DNA of 64,000 nt from Paenibacillus sp. P25 (GTDB taxonomy: Bacteria; Bacillota; Bacilli; Paenibacillales; NBRC-103111), in NCBI GenBank assembly GCA_024704175.1, contig CP085629.1, positions 5,022,001 to 5,086,000 on the forward strand. Reading direction: 5' to 3'. Positions 21,812 through 29,208 of the stretch are shown one piece after another. The stretch's first letter is position 1; each line of letters opens with the position of its first letter. A program made the translations under genes and the position numbers. The notes under the pieces were generated by a model. It worked only from the letters and a program-made list of their open reading frames with translations. It was not told the origin of the DNA and searched no databases.

Positions 21812-22192
21812 TCATGAACCTTTCACTGGAGCGGTTTTATAAGTTCCCGGAAGCGTATGGACTTCCGGTTGAAATCCTTCCCTATACGTGTAAGTAATCC
21901 GGCCGGGAACGGGCCGGGCATGCCCTGCCGCGATGTCCCGAACGAGTCGCCTGCCCGCCTCAGGCGTCATGGCACGGTACCAGATGCCTTGCGGATATTG
22001 GATTACTACACAAGCATCGTCGCAGCGCCCGTTGCATCTTGTGCGCGTGGTATGGATCAGCGGATCCAGCCCTTCCCGCGCGATTTCATCCCGGATCGCC
22101 TGCGTCACTTCTTCGCCCTGCTTCCGCATGCAGCGACCGCCGTTGCAAATGAAAAGATGATGGGTCGTATCTGTTAAATTCCAGGTAGCCAT
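21812..22192 (-). CDS. Thioredoxin-like [2Fe-2S] ferredoxin domain protein
   Basis: Intact, 126 residues. Cys16 and Cys21 (FICNGGRCMRK) and Cys53 and Cys57 (TRCNGRCDDAC) have the spacing of thioredoxin-fold [2Fe-2S] proteins; Cys61 is an extra cysteine. It shares one base with znuA (TAATG), so it is translationally coupled to zinc uptake. Similar proteins are annotated as CbiW-like or as (2Fe-2S) ferredoxin domain proteins. Its role in zinc homeostasis is unknown; it could be a redox or metal-sensing partner (inference). Confidence 0.75.
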   Translation of the reverse strand: MATWNLTDTTHHLFICNGGRCMRKQGEEVTQAIRDEIAREGLDPLIHTTRTRCNGRCDDACVVIQYPQGIWYRAMTPEAGRRLVRDIAAGHARPVPGRITYTYREGFQPEVHTLPGTYKTAPVKGS

Positions 22193-23172
22193 TATTCGTT
22201 CAACACAGCCTTCAGGCTGTTTAAATTTTGTTTCATCAGGCCAAGGTAATCCAGATTCTGCTTCTTGTCCTCATCCGTCAGCCCTTCGATCGGGTTCAAT
22301 ACCGATGCCTTCGCTCCGATTTCCTTAGCGATCGTCTCGGCTACCTTCGGGGCCGCAAGGGTTTCAAAGAAGATCGTTTTCACTTGATGCTCCTTGGCGA
22401 ATTGAACGATTTCTCCCATTTTTGCAGCCGACGGCTCTTCCTCCGGCGACAGCCCCGCGATCGGAACCTGAGTCAAGCCGTAGCGCTTGGCCAAATACCC
22501 GAAGGCGGCATGCTGGGTCACGAATTCTTTGCGTTTCACCCCGCTCAGCCCGTCTTTGAACGCTTGATCGAGCTCCTGCAGCTTGCGGGTGAAAACATCC
22601 GCATTGTTCTTGTATGCTTCTTTATTCGCGGAGTCCGCCTGCTGCATCGCCGCCGCGATCGACTTCACCTCCTGCTGCGCCAATACCGGATCGAGCCACA
22701 CGTGAGGGTCCATGACCTTCTCCTGCCCTTGGGCTCCGGACTCCTGCTTATGGTCGTGACCGTCTTCCTCCTCTTCCGCCGTTCCCTCCATGAGCTCAAT
22801 GCCTTTGCTCGCTTCCACTACCGTGAGATGATCCTTATTGATGCTCTTCAAAGCCTTGTCCACCCAGTTTTCGACACCGGCTCCGTTGTACACAAATACA
22901 TCCGCATCTTGAATCTGCTGAATGTCTTTCGGAGTCGGCTCCCAATCATGCGGTTCGGCACCGGCCGGAATCAAGCCGACGACATCCGCCTTGTCCCCCG
23001 CCACCTGCTTGCTGAATTCGTACATCGGATAGAAGGTGGTGACCACCTTCAAGCGTTTCTCCGCCTTGGGGGCGGCCGATGCCGGCGATGCCTGCTGGGA
23101 CGTGCTGCAGCCGGCAAGCACGAGGCTGGACAGAGCTGCACCCAATACGGCTTTGTAAACGAACGATTTCAT
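22192..23172 (-). CDS. znuA: Zinc ABC transporter substrate-binding lipoprotein
   Basis: Intact, 326 residues. Lipobox LVLAGCSTS, then the cluster A-I metal-binding fold (VVTTFYPMYEFSKQVAGDKA, AEPHDWEPTPKD with metal His). An acidic, His-containing loop EEEEDGHDHKQE is typical of zinc-specific members, and DPHVWLDPVLAQQEV and FVTQHAAFGYLAKRYGL carry further ligands. It captures Zn2+ outside the membrane and hands it to ZnuB. Last transporter gene of the Zur-controlled operon. Confidence 0.92.
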   Translation of the reverse strand: MKSFVYKAVLGAALSSLVLAGCSTSQQASPASAAPKAEKRLKVVTTFYPMYEFSKQVAGDKADVVGLIPAGAEPHDWEPTPKDIQQIQDADVFVYNGAGVENWVDKALKSINKDHLTVVEASKGIELMEGTAEEEEDGHDHKQESGAQGQEKVMDPHVWLDPVLAQQEVKSIAAAMQQADSANKEAYKNNADVFTRKLQELDQAFKDGLSGVKRKEFVTQHAAFGYLAKRYGLTQVPIAGLSPEEEPSAAKMGEIVQFAKEHQVKTIFFETLAAPKVAETIAKEIGAKASVLNPIEGLTDEDKKQNLDYLGLMKQNLNSLKAVLNE

Positions 23173-24089
23173 GATGAACCTCCCGATTTGGTAATAAATT
23201 CTCTTCTTTCCCCAAAAAGCGCGGTTTCCGCTTGAAAAACGGATTCCTTGACGAGCTCTCCCTGCTTCCTGCTTCGTGCTTTACCGAGCTGCACTGCCGC
23301 TTTTTTCAGCAGCAAGCCGAGAAGGAGCATGGCCAGAAGGACAAGTGCGATCGTCCCTCCCGGCGGCGTACTCAGCTTATAAGAAGCGGTTAATCCGGAG
23401 CATACGCCGGTTACGCCGATGACCATGGCCAGTCCCACCGCCGCCGCAAAACTTGGAGCCAGCCGGATCGCCAGCGCCGCGGGCAGGATAATCAGGGACG
23501 AGACCAGCAGAACGCCGACAACCGGCATGGCGGCCGAGACGATCATCCCCGTCAGGACGCTGAAGGACAGCGAGATCCACTTCACCGGAAGCCCGTTCGT
23601 CCGGGCCGTCTCTTCGTCGAACGTAATCTGATACAAAGGGCGCCGGAGAAAGTAAAAATAGACGGCCGTCACCGCGGCAACCGCAAGCATCATCCGGAGC
23701 TGGTCATTATTTACGGCGACGACCGATCCGAATAAATAAGCGGAGAATCCTTTGTTGATGCTCTGATTCATGCTCATGAGCACCACGGCTGTAGATAAAC
23801 CGCCGATCATGATGATGGCGATGGACATTTCGCTGTAAGCGCGAAACGACCGTCTGACCACTTCGATTGCGGCGCCGCCCAGAATAGCTACAATAGAGCC
23901 GGTGAAGGGCGGATTCAGGTGCAGAACAGCCCCTATGGCGACACCGGCCAGCGATACGTGGGACAACGTGTCGGCCATCAGCGCCTGCCGCCGCAGCATC
24001 AGGTAAACGCCGAGCACCGAAGCCAGCGGCGCAGCTAAGATACCGGCACAAAATGCCCGCTGCATGAAGTCGTAGTGCAGCATTTCCAT
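23169..24089 (-). CDS. znuB: Zinc ABC transporter permease
   Basis: Intact, 306 residues, eight to nine predicted membrane helices. Family features include YDFMQRAFCAGILAAPLASVLG, the DTLSHVSLAGVAIG helix and LLVSSLIILPAALA. It overlaps znuC by 55 nt at its start and znuA by 4 nt (ATGA) at its end, so the three transporter genes are tightly coupled. The tail after residue 275 is hydrophilic and longer than in many homologues. Confidence 0.93.
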   Translation of the reverse strand: MEMLHYDFMQRAFCAGILAAPLASVLGVYLMLRRQALMADTLSHVSLAGVAIGAVLHLNPPFTGSIVAILGGAAIEVVRRSFRAYSEMSIAIIMIGGLSTAVVLMSMNQSINKGFSAYLFGSVVAVNNDQLRMMLAVAAVTAVYFYFLRRPLYQITFDEETARTNGLPVKWISLSFSVLTGMIVSAAMPVVGVLLVSSLIILPAALAIRLAPSFAAAVGLAMVIGVTGVCSGLTASYKLSTPPGGTIALVLLAMLLLGLLLKKAAVQLGKARSRKQGELVKESVFQAETALFGERREFITKSGGSS

Positions 24090-24742
24090 CCGCCATGCTC
24101 CTTTCGTTCCAATTGGATCATCCGGTTCAAATAGGGCCTAACCTCTTCCAAATCGTGGGTGACCATCAGCACCGTCATCCCTTGCTCTTTCACGCAGTGA
24201 TCCATCAACCGGTAAAATCCGGCCCGGCTGTCCGCGTCCATCCCCGTCGCAGGCTCATCGAGCACCAGCACATCCGGCTGTCCGGCAAGCGCACGCGCTA
24301 TGCAGATACGCTGCTTCTGTCCCCCGGACAGCTCGCCGATCCTGCGGTGACGAAGCTCCCACATGCCTACCTGCCGGAGAGCGAGTTCCGTGAGTTCATG
24401 ATCCTGCTTGGTTAACCGGCGGAACCACGAGCCCGAAGCGTACCTTCCGGAACGGACGAATTCCAGCACCTTGCTGGGAAAACCGCTGTTAAATGCAGCA
24501 ACCTGCTGCGGCACATATCCGATTCGGGGCTTGCCTCCACCCGTCGCCGCTCCTGTCCATTCCACCTTGCCCTGCCACGGCTTAAGCGACCCTAGGAGCA
24601 GCTTCAGCATCGTCGTCTTGGACGCGCCGTTCGGTCCGGTAATGGCGATAAATTCGCCGGATTCGATGCTGACGTTCACATCTTCCAGGCAGGGCGTATC
24701 CGAGTACCCGAACAGGACGCCATTCATCGAGGCTAATTTCAT
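24035..24742 (-). CDS. znuC: Zinc ABC transporter ATP-binding protein
   Basis: Intact, 235 residues. Walker A GPNGASKTT (the Ser variant is also found in B. subtilis AdcC/ZnuC, so not a defect), Q-loop GYVPQQVA, signature LSGGQKQRICIARAL, Walker B VLVLDEPA and switch His THDLEE. The Cys-rich tail GGWKCCTTTSCSGHF matches the Bacillus protein. First gene of the operon, preceded by two Zur boxes. Confidence 0.95.
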   Translation of the reverse strand: MKLASMNGVLFGYSDTPCLEDVNVSIESGEFIAITGPNGASKTTMLKLLLGSLKPWQGKVEWTGAATGGGKPRIGYVPQQVAAFNSGFPSKVLEFVRSGRYASGSWFRRLTKQDHELTELALRQVGMWELRHRRIGELSGGQKQRICIARALAGQPDVLVLDEPATGMDADSRAGFYRLMDHCVKEQGMTVLMVTHDLEEVRPYLNRMIQLERKEHGGWKCCTTTSCSGHFVPVS

Positions 24743-24782
24743 GCCGATCCTTCCTTCCCTTCCATGTCGGATTTATAATATA

Positions 24783-24793
24783 GTAATTATTAC
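24783..24793. promoter_or_regulatory. Zur box 1 (znu operon)
   Basis: Palindromic core GTAATTATTAC. Read on the minus strand it extends to AAATCGTAATAATTAC, close to the B. subtilis Zur consensus (TCGTAATNATTACGA). It lies 41 nt before znuC. Confidence 0.85.
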
Positions 24794-24805
24794 GATTTGT
24801 AAACA

Positions 24806-24816
24806 GTAATTATTAC
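24806..24816. promoter_or_regulatory. Zur box 2 (znu operon)
   Basis: A second identical core GTAATTATTAC whose centre is 23 bp (about two helical turns) from box 1, upstream of znuC and just after the end of zur. Confidence 0.8.
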
Positions 24817-24819
24817 ACT

Positions 24820-25278
24820 TTATTTGTGTGCAGGAGCTTTTTCTTCCCTTTCGCTAACCGTGCACTCCGCGCAATACCCATAAATCTCAAAGCGGTGCTT
24901 GACAACCTTGAATTGATTCGGCACCTCTCCGACATGATCCATCGGGCAAAAATCAAGCGGATAAACACGTTCGCAGGAAAGACAAATCAGATGATGATGA
25001 TGGTGCTGCCCGGCAAAGCGACCGATCCGGAATTTCACGCCGTCCTCAAGATAAAACTGCTCCAGCATACCTAAATCCTGCAGTATGCGCAAATTCCGAT
25101 AAACCGTTTCAAAGCTGAGACCGCGGTGCTTGGTTTCCAGCCGGTCGTACACTTCTTTGGGCGTCAAATACCCGGCGGCTTCCGCAAACAGTTTGGCCAG
25201 CGATTTGCGCTGCTCCGTTACCCGAAGACCGCCGCGGGCCATCGATTCGAGCATTTGCCGCTCGCGGTTTGGTTTCAT
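24820..25278 (-). CDS. zur: Fur-family zinc uptake regulator Zur
   Basis: Intact, 152 residues from ATG 25278 (GGAGGTG 10-13 nt upstream); the frame extends to 25374 but that part overlaps the divergent promoter. Winged HTH (RVTEQRKSLAKLFAEAAGYL, LSFETVYRNLRIL), metal site HHHHHLICLSCERVYPLDFCP, and C-terminal CxxC YGYCAECTV forming the structural zinc site. Zinc-loaded Zur represses high-affinity zinc uptake (family knowledge). The neighbouring Zur boxes and transporter genes support Zur rather than Fur or PerR. Confidence 0.92.
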   Translation of the reverse strand: MKPNRERQMLESMARGGLRVTEQRKSLAKLFAEAAGYLTPKEVYDRLETKHRGLSFETVYRNLRILQDLGMLEQFYLEDGVKFRIGRFAGQHHHHHLICLSCERVYPLDFCPMDHVGEVPNQFKVVKHRFEIYGYCAECTVSEREEKAPAHK

Positions 25279-25336
25279 CCGATCATTCACCTCCAAATTG
25301 ACAAGGCTCAGGCGAGACTCTATACTCAAGATAATA

Positions 25337-25347
25337 GTAATTTTTAC
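25337..25347. promoter_or_regulatory. Zur box 3 (COG0523 GTPase / zur)
   Basis: GTAATTTTTAC differs from the other two cores at one or two bases. It lies 25 nt before the GTPase start and in the shared zur upstream region. Confidence 0.65.
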
Positions 25348-25372
25348 AATTAAAATCAAGGAGTGAAATTCC

Positions 25373-26374
25373 ATGTCCCATCCCGAGCCATCCGATCAGC
25401 GCATTCCCGTTACCGTTCTTACCGGCTTTCTCGGTGCCGGCAAAACCACGCCGCTTAACCATGTATTAACGGCGGAGCACGGTCAAAAAATCGCGGTCAT
25501 CGTGAACGAATTCGGTGAAGTCGGTATTGACAACCAGCTCGTCGTCGGAGCCGACGAAGAAATTTTCGAAATGAACAACGGTCGCATCTGCTGCACCGTT
25601 CGCGGGGATCTGATCCGCATTCTCGGAGAATTGATGGATGCGAAGCGGGGCTTGTCCGGCCGGAAGGCGGATTTTGACCGGGTGCTGATCGAAACGACAG
25701 GGCTGGCCGACCCGGCGCCGGTGGCGCAAACATTCTTTGTCGATGAAGAAATGGCTTCGTTTTACCGCCTGGATGCGATCGTTACCGTCGTTGACGCGAA
25801 GCATGCGGGCCAGCACCTCGATGAAGGCCATGAAGCGCAGGAGCAGGTGGCTTTTGCCGATGTGCTGCTGCTGAATAAGACGGATCTCGTCCCCGAAGAG
25901 GAGCTGCATCAGCTGGAAGGCCGGCTGCATTCCATGAACCCCGCCGCCAAGATTTACCGCACGCAGCAATCCCGAATCGACATCGGTCGCATTCTCGGGA
26001 TTCATGCCTTTGATTTGGAGAAGAAGCTGGAGATCGAGCCCGGATTTCTGGAAGAAGAGGATCACGAGCACGATGATGAGGTCACATCGATCGTGCTGCA
26101 GGAAGACCGCCCGCTGGACCTCAAGAAGCTGGAGCAATTCCTAAGCGTATGGCTGTCCGAGCACGGAGCCGACACCTTCCGTTACAAAGGCGTCCTGCAG
26201 ATCAAAGGCGTTGATAAGCGCGTTGTGTTCCAGGGAATCCATATGCTGTTCGACTCCATGGCGGATCGGGAATGGAAGCCGGATGAGCCGAAGCGCAGCG
26301 AGTTTGTCGTCATCGGCCGCGGCCTGGATGAGGCCTGGTTCAAGGAGCAGTTCGCCGGCTGCGTGGCGGGATGA
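25373..26374 (+). CDS. COG0523 (CobW/YciC/ZNG1-like) G3E GTPase, putative zinc metallochaperone
   Basis: Intact, 333 residues. GTPase motifs: Walker A GFLGAGKTT, switch region EFGEVGIDN, Walker B ETTGLADPAP, NKTD. C-terminal CobW domain (RPLDLKKLEQFL, RYKGVLQIKG). Zur-controlled members deliver zinc to essential enzymes during zinc shortage (family knowledge). Two conserved sites are altered: the metal motif CxCC reads RICC (Cys to Arg, codon CGC for TGC, near 25587), and the Leu after GKTT is Pro (codon CCG). Acidic/His loop EEEDHEHDDE may bind metal. Start behind AAGGAGTG. Confidence 0.9.
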   Translation: MSHPEPSDQRIPVTVLTGFLGAGKTTPLNHVLTAEHGQKIAVIVNEFGEVGIDNQLVVGADEEIFEMNNGRICCTVRGDLIRILGELMDAKRGLSGRKADFDRVLIETTGLADPAPVAQTFFVDEEMASFYRLDAIVTVVDAKHAGQHLDEGHEAQEQVAFADVLLLNKTDLVPEEELHQLEGRLHSMNPAAKIYRTQQSRIDIGRILGIHAFDLEKKLEIEPGFLEEEDHEHDDEVTSIVLQEDRPLDLKKLEQFLSVWLSEHGADTFRYKGVLQIKGVDKRVVFQGIHMLFDSMADREWKPDEPKRSEFVVIGRGLDEAWFKEQFAGCVAG

Positions 26375-26394
26375 GCTTTATGCGACAAAAAAAC

Positions 26395-26433
26395 GGAGCC
26401 ACGACCCTCAAACGGTTCGATGGCTCCATTTTT
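26395..26433. terminator. Bidirectional terminator between the GTPase and serine hydrolase genes
   Basis: Stem GGAGCCA/TGGCTCC with extra pairing inside, flanked by T5 on the plus side and A7 (T7 on the minus strand) on the other. Serves both convergent genes. Confidence 0.85.
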
Positions 26434-26453
26434 ATTTACAATTCCGCAGCTTC

Positions 26454-27671
26454 TTAGTTGGCAGGCCCGGGACGATTATCTGGCTTCAGGCCGAACGCGG
26501 CCATTCCGATTTGGAGCCCCAGCTGATTTTGATCGGAACCCTTGGCGTCGGTCGAATTCACCGAATAAACGACCCTTCGTTCCAGGTCCCGGGTGGCAAA
26601 CATGCCGTTCGCATAGCCCGGTCTCGCTCCGGTTTTGCCCCACAAAGTGAGCCCCTTGAATTCCGTCCGCATCAGGCCCATGCTCATTGTCGCCCGCCCG
26701 GCATCTTCACCGTCTTTATTCCATACCGGAACATCCGGCACGGTGAACATATGCTCCAATTCGTCTTTGGGTACTACCTCCCCGCTGAACAAGGCTGTCA
26801 TAAAAGTATTCAGATCATTCGTCGTGGAGATGATTTCCCCTGCCGCCCAAGTGAACGACTGGTCGCCTTCCGTGACATCGACCAATTCGGTTTCACCTCC
26901 GTTACGAACCGCTTGATAGCCTTGGGCATGAGTACCGACGATTCGAATGTCGCCGCCAGGCAGGTATGTATTGTACAGATTCAGCGGCCGGATGATCCGG
27001 TTTTGGACCTCAACTTCGTAAGGGTTACCCGTCACTTTCTCAATGAGCAGGCCCGCCAGCACATAATTGATATTAAGATAATGCTGCTTGGTGCCTGGTT
27101 CAAATTCCATCCTCTTCTTAAAGGCCAAATCGACAAATTCCTGAGGCGTCCAATTTTTATACCGCATCTCTTCCTGGCTCACATCGTCCGGACGATCGGG
27201 GCTCGGCAGACCGCTCGTATGATTGAGCAATTGTCCGACAAGAACCGGAGGGAAATCGGCAGGCAGCAGGCCGGGCAAATAATGCTGAACCGGCTGATTC
27301 AAATCCACCTTCTGTTCGGCCGCCAATTGCAGCACGACGGCGGCGGTAAAGACTTTGGTGATGCTGCCGATTCGGAATCTTCCATCCGCCCGTGCCGGGG
27401 TCTTGGTATGGATATCCGCCACTCCCGACGCCCCCATCCAGCTGTCGGTTGGAGTACCTACATAAATCAAGGCGGCCGTGGCTTTTGCGTTCGGCAGGCC
27501 GGAGAGCACTTTACGCAGAGCCTCAAGGTCCAGCGGCGGGAGCACACTTGCAGATGACGCCGCCGTCTTCACAGTTGCCTCTTGAGCTGCAGCGACCGAC
27601 GGGATAGATCCTGCCAAAGTGCCGGCGACTAACATAACGGTAAGGATCGAATAGCCAAGTGCTTTTTTCAT
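26454..27671 (-). CDS. Secreted serine hydrolase, beta-lactamase / D-Ala-D-Ala carboxypeptidase family
   Basis: Intact, 405 residues. Signal peptide of about 30 residues ending PSVAAAQ. Active-site SxxK is SITK (FRIGSITKVFTAAV), the second motif YLN (QHYLNINYVLAG), and KTG in LWGKTGARPGY, as in R61-type DD-peptidases and class C-like esterases. LNHTSGLPSPD is also typical. Acts outside the membrane on peptidoglycan peptides, D-peptides or esters; substrate not predictable. ATG 27671 follows AGAGGAGAG. A TATAAT -10 element is visible at 27713-27708. Confidence 0.88.
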   Translation of the reverse strand: MKKALGYSILTVMLVAGTLAGSIPSVAAAQEATVKTAASSASVLPPLDLEALRKVLSGLPNAKATAALIYVGTPTDSWMGASGVADIHTKTPARADGRFRIGSITKVFTAAVVLQLAAEQKVDLNQPVQHYLPGLLPADFPPVLVGQLLNHTSGLPSPDRPDDVSQEEMRYKNWTPQEFVDLAFKKRMEFEPGTKQHYLNINYVLAGLLIEKVTGNPYEVEVQNRIIRPLNLYNTYLPGGDIRIVGTHAQGYQAVRNGGETELVDVTEGDQSFTWAAGEIISTTNDLNTFMTALFSGEVVPKDELEHMFTVPDVPVWNKDGEDAGRATMSMGLMRTEFKGLTLWGKTGARPGYANGMFATRDLERRVVYSVNSTDAKGSDQNQLGLQIGMAAFGLKPDNRPGPAN

Positions 27672-27744
27672 AAGAATAACTCTCCTCTAATCATTTATGA
27701 TAGTCTCATTATAAGATCAGAGGATTGTTGGAATAACCTTCGCA

Positions 27745-27775
27745 GGACCAGACTTTCATCTGGACCTTGGTCCAG
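27745..27775. repeat. Tandem palindromes upstream of the serine hydrolase
   Basis: Three alternating copies: GGACCAG, CTGGACC, GGTCCAG. The last two form the 16-bp palindrome CTGGACCTTGGTCCAG (27760-27775); the first two form another dyad with an 8-nt gap. Could be an operator or a hairpin; regulator unknown. Confidence 0.5.
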
Positions 27776-27808
27776 TAAAGTCCTGCCAGCCCAGGTCTTG
27801 ATCCGAAC

Positions 27809-27824
27809 GAAGCATCGTTGCTTC
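27809..27824. repeat. Small hairpin GAAGCA-TCGT-TGCTTC
   Basis: Perfect 6-bp stem with a 4-nt loop, the first of three hairpins in a row before the DUF2935 gene. Confidence 0.4.
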
Positions 27825-27836
27825 TGCGCCCATGAA

Positions 27837-27870
27837 AAATAGACGGATCAGCGGATGCCGCCGTCTATTT
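27837..27870 (+). repeat. Hairpin AAATAGACGG / CCGTCTATTT
   Basis: Perfect 10-bp arms with a 14-nt loop, ending in TTTCCC right before the AAGGAGG at 27876. It looks like a terminator or attenuator, yet no plus-strand gene precedes it. Confidence 0.55.
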
Positions 27871-27886
27871 CCCGGAAGGAGGATCT

Positions 27887-28084
27887 ATGGGGGCTGTGTG
27901 GGATAAGTTGGCGGGGGTTATCCCACATGATATCTTATGCAAATCTAGCAACTCCGAAGCGACTAGTTTCCCCTGTTATAAAGCACATTCTTTTGCCGCA
28001 GGGTTAGCAATTATTAAGTTACTTTCTCCTGGTCATATTGGAACAAGCCGCTTACATAATAATGAGGTAACTATGCGGACTTAA
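27887..28084 (+). CDS. Possible 65-residue peptide, function unknown
   Basis: ATG 27887 lies 4 nt after a perfect AAGGAGG, and the frame closes 15 nt before the DUF2935 start, inside a region of lower GC. The sequence (MGAVWDKLAGVIPHDILCKS...) resembles no family known to me and codon use is not clearly coding. It may be a leader peptide, or only the promoter and leader of the next gene carrying a chance frame. A hairpin (27897-27927) lies over codons 4-14. Confidence 0.25.
   Translation: MGAVWDKLAGVIPHDILCKSSNSEATSFPCYKAHSFAAGLAIIKLLSPGHIGTSRLHNNEVTMRT
27897..27927 (+). repeat. Hairpin TGTGGGATAA / TTATCCCACA
   Basis: Perfect 10-bp inverted repeat with 11-nt loop, directly after the ribosome binding site at 27876-27882. 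In mRNA it could control initiation of the 65-residue frame; as DNA it could be an operator. Confidence 0.5.
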
Positions 28085-28099
28085 CAGGAGGGGATAGTT

Positions 28100-28936
28100 A
28101 TGCCGGATGTGTTTGTCACCCGATCATTAGATGAAATACGATTTTGGTCCAGAATTATGAAAGAACATTCGCTCTTTCTTCGGCTTGGCTTCCGATGTGA
28201 AGATACCCAATTAATCAATGAGGCTAATCAATTTTACTCTCTATTCGAAGGAATCGAGGCCAGAGCTCATGCTTATACCCCTGATGTGGATCCGGCAACC
28301 ATTCAAAACTTCAATATAGAAGTACATAACGCCGCTGCACACATATGGGCCTTTAAAAGAAAGGTGCTGGGCCTGATTTTGAGCTGCAAACTCCCTGGGC
28401 AGAACAATTTCCCGCTATTGGTTGATCATGTCAGCCGGGAAGCCAATTATTTCAGGAATCGATTGGCTGAGCTGAATTCAGGCCGATTGGAACCGGCGCC
28501 TGACGCGATTATCGATGAAAACGTATTTTTCCTGAGAATTATGGCGGATCACGCTAAATTCATCAGTCATTTGCTGGATCCTTCGGAGCGGAAGCTGGTG
28601 GATCAGGCCAACGATTTTAGCCATGACTTCGATCAATTGCTGTTTCAAGCGAGAGATTTGGATTCCATGCGCCCCCAGTCCCAAACGCCTCCCCTTCTCA
28701 CGCAATTTTTGGATCAGAACCGGGTCTCGGTCAAATCGTTGCGTGATTTTAAGAAAACGGCGCGGGAATTGATAGTGGCTTGTAAAATTAAAAGCATCAT
28801 CCATCCTTTGTTGGCGGATCACGTCTTCCGGGAAGCCGAACGATTCCTGGCCATCATCGATATGTTCGAACAGGCTCTGTCCGGGCAGGGAATGACGATG
28901 GAGCAAGCCAAAGGTATGGGACTGGACTTCCACTGA
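28100..28936 (+). CDS. DUF2935 domain protein (ferritin-like helical bundle)
   Basis: Intact, 278 residues, all-helical. Two repeated units, each with HxxxE-type elements: MKEHSLFLRLGF with LLVDHVSREANYFRNRL, then IMADHAKFISHLLDPSE with LLADHVFREAERFLAI. This is the DUF2935 pattern of Firmicutes, a possible metal-binding four-helix bundle of unknown function. ATG 28100 follows AGGAGGGG. GC content looks lower than in most of the window. Followed by about 270 nt without a clear gene. Confidence 0.85.
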   Translation: MPDVFVTRSLDEIRFWSRIMKEHSLFLRLGFRCEDTQLINEANQFYSLFEGIEARAHAYTPDVDPATIQNFNIEVHNAAAHIWAFKRKVLGLILSCKLPGQNNFPLLVDHVSREANYFRNRLAELNSGRLEPAPDAIIDENVFFLRIMADHAKFISHLLDPSERKLVDQANDFSHDFDQLLFQARDLDSMRPQSQTPPLLTQFLDQNRVSVKSLRDFKKTARELIVACKIKSIIHPLLADHVFREAERFLAIIDMFEQALSGQGMTMEQAKGMGLDFH

Positions 28937-29208
28937 ACATCCAGAAAAGGGCAGCGGTTGTTGTCAGAACTTTATTCGGTACTTTTATAGGGTGTTTGCT
29001 GAGTGTTGGGGTGAGCTTCTTTCGGTTACGGATGTTTAGCGGAGTCAACCGAACGTTTATCACGTTAAGAATACCGGTCGGCATCATTCTGGATATATTC
29101 CGTATTCCATGCCCATAACCGAGTAAAGCGTCATCTCCTTGATGAGGAGGCAGATCATAAGTGATGGCTCCGCCTCCTCGAATACGGTAGAAGCTTCCTG
29201 TAAATCTT

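Noticed and set aside
22228..23235. Plus-strand open frame opposite znuA
   Set aside because: znuA is intact, has a lipobox and operon context; no support for the opposite frame.
24035..24742. ZnuC Walker A with Ser (GASKTT) as a defect
   Set aside because: The same variant is found in the B. subtilis zinc ATPase, so it is a family feature.
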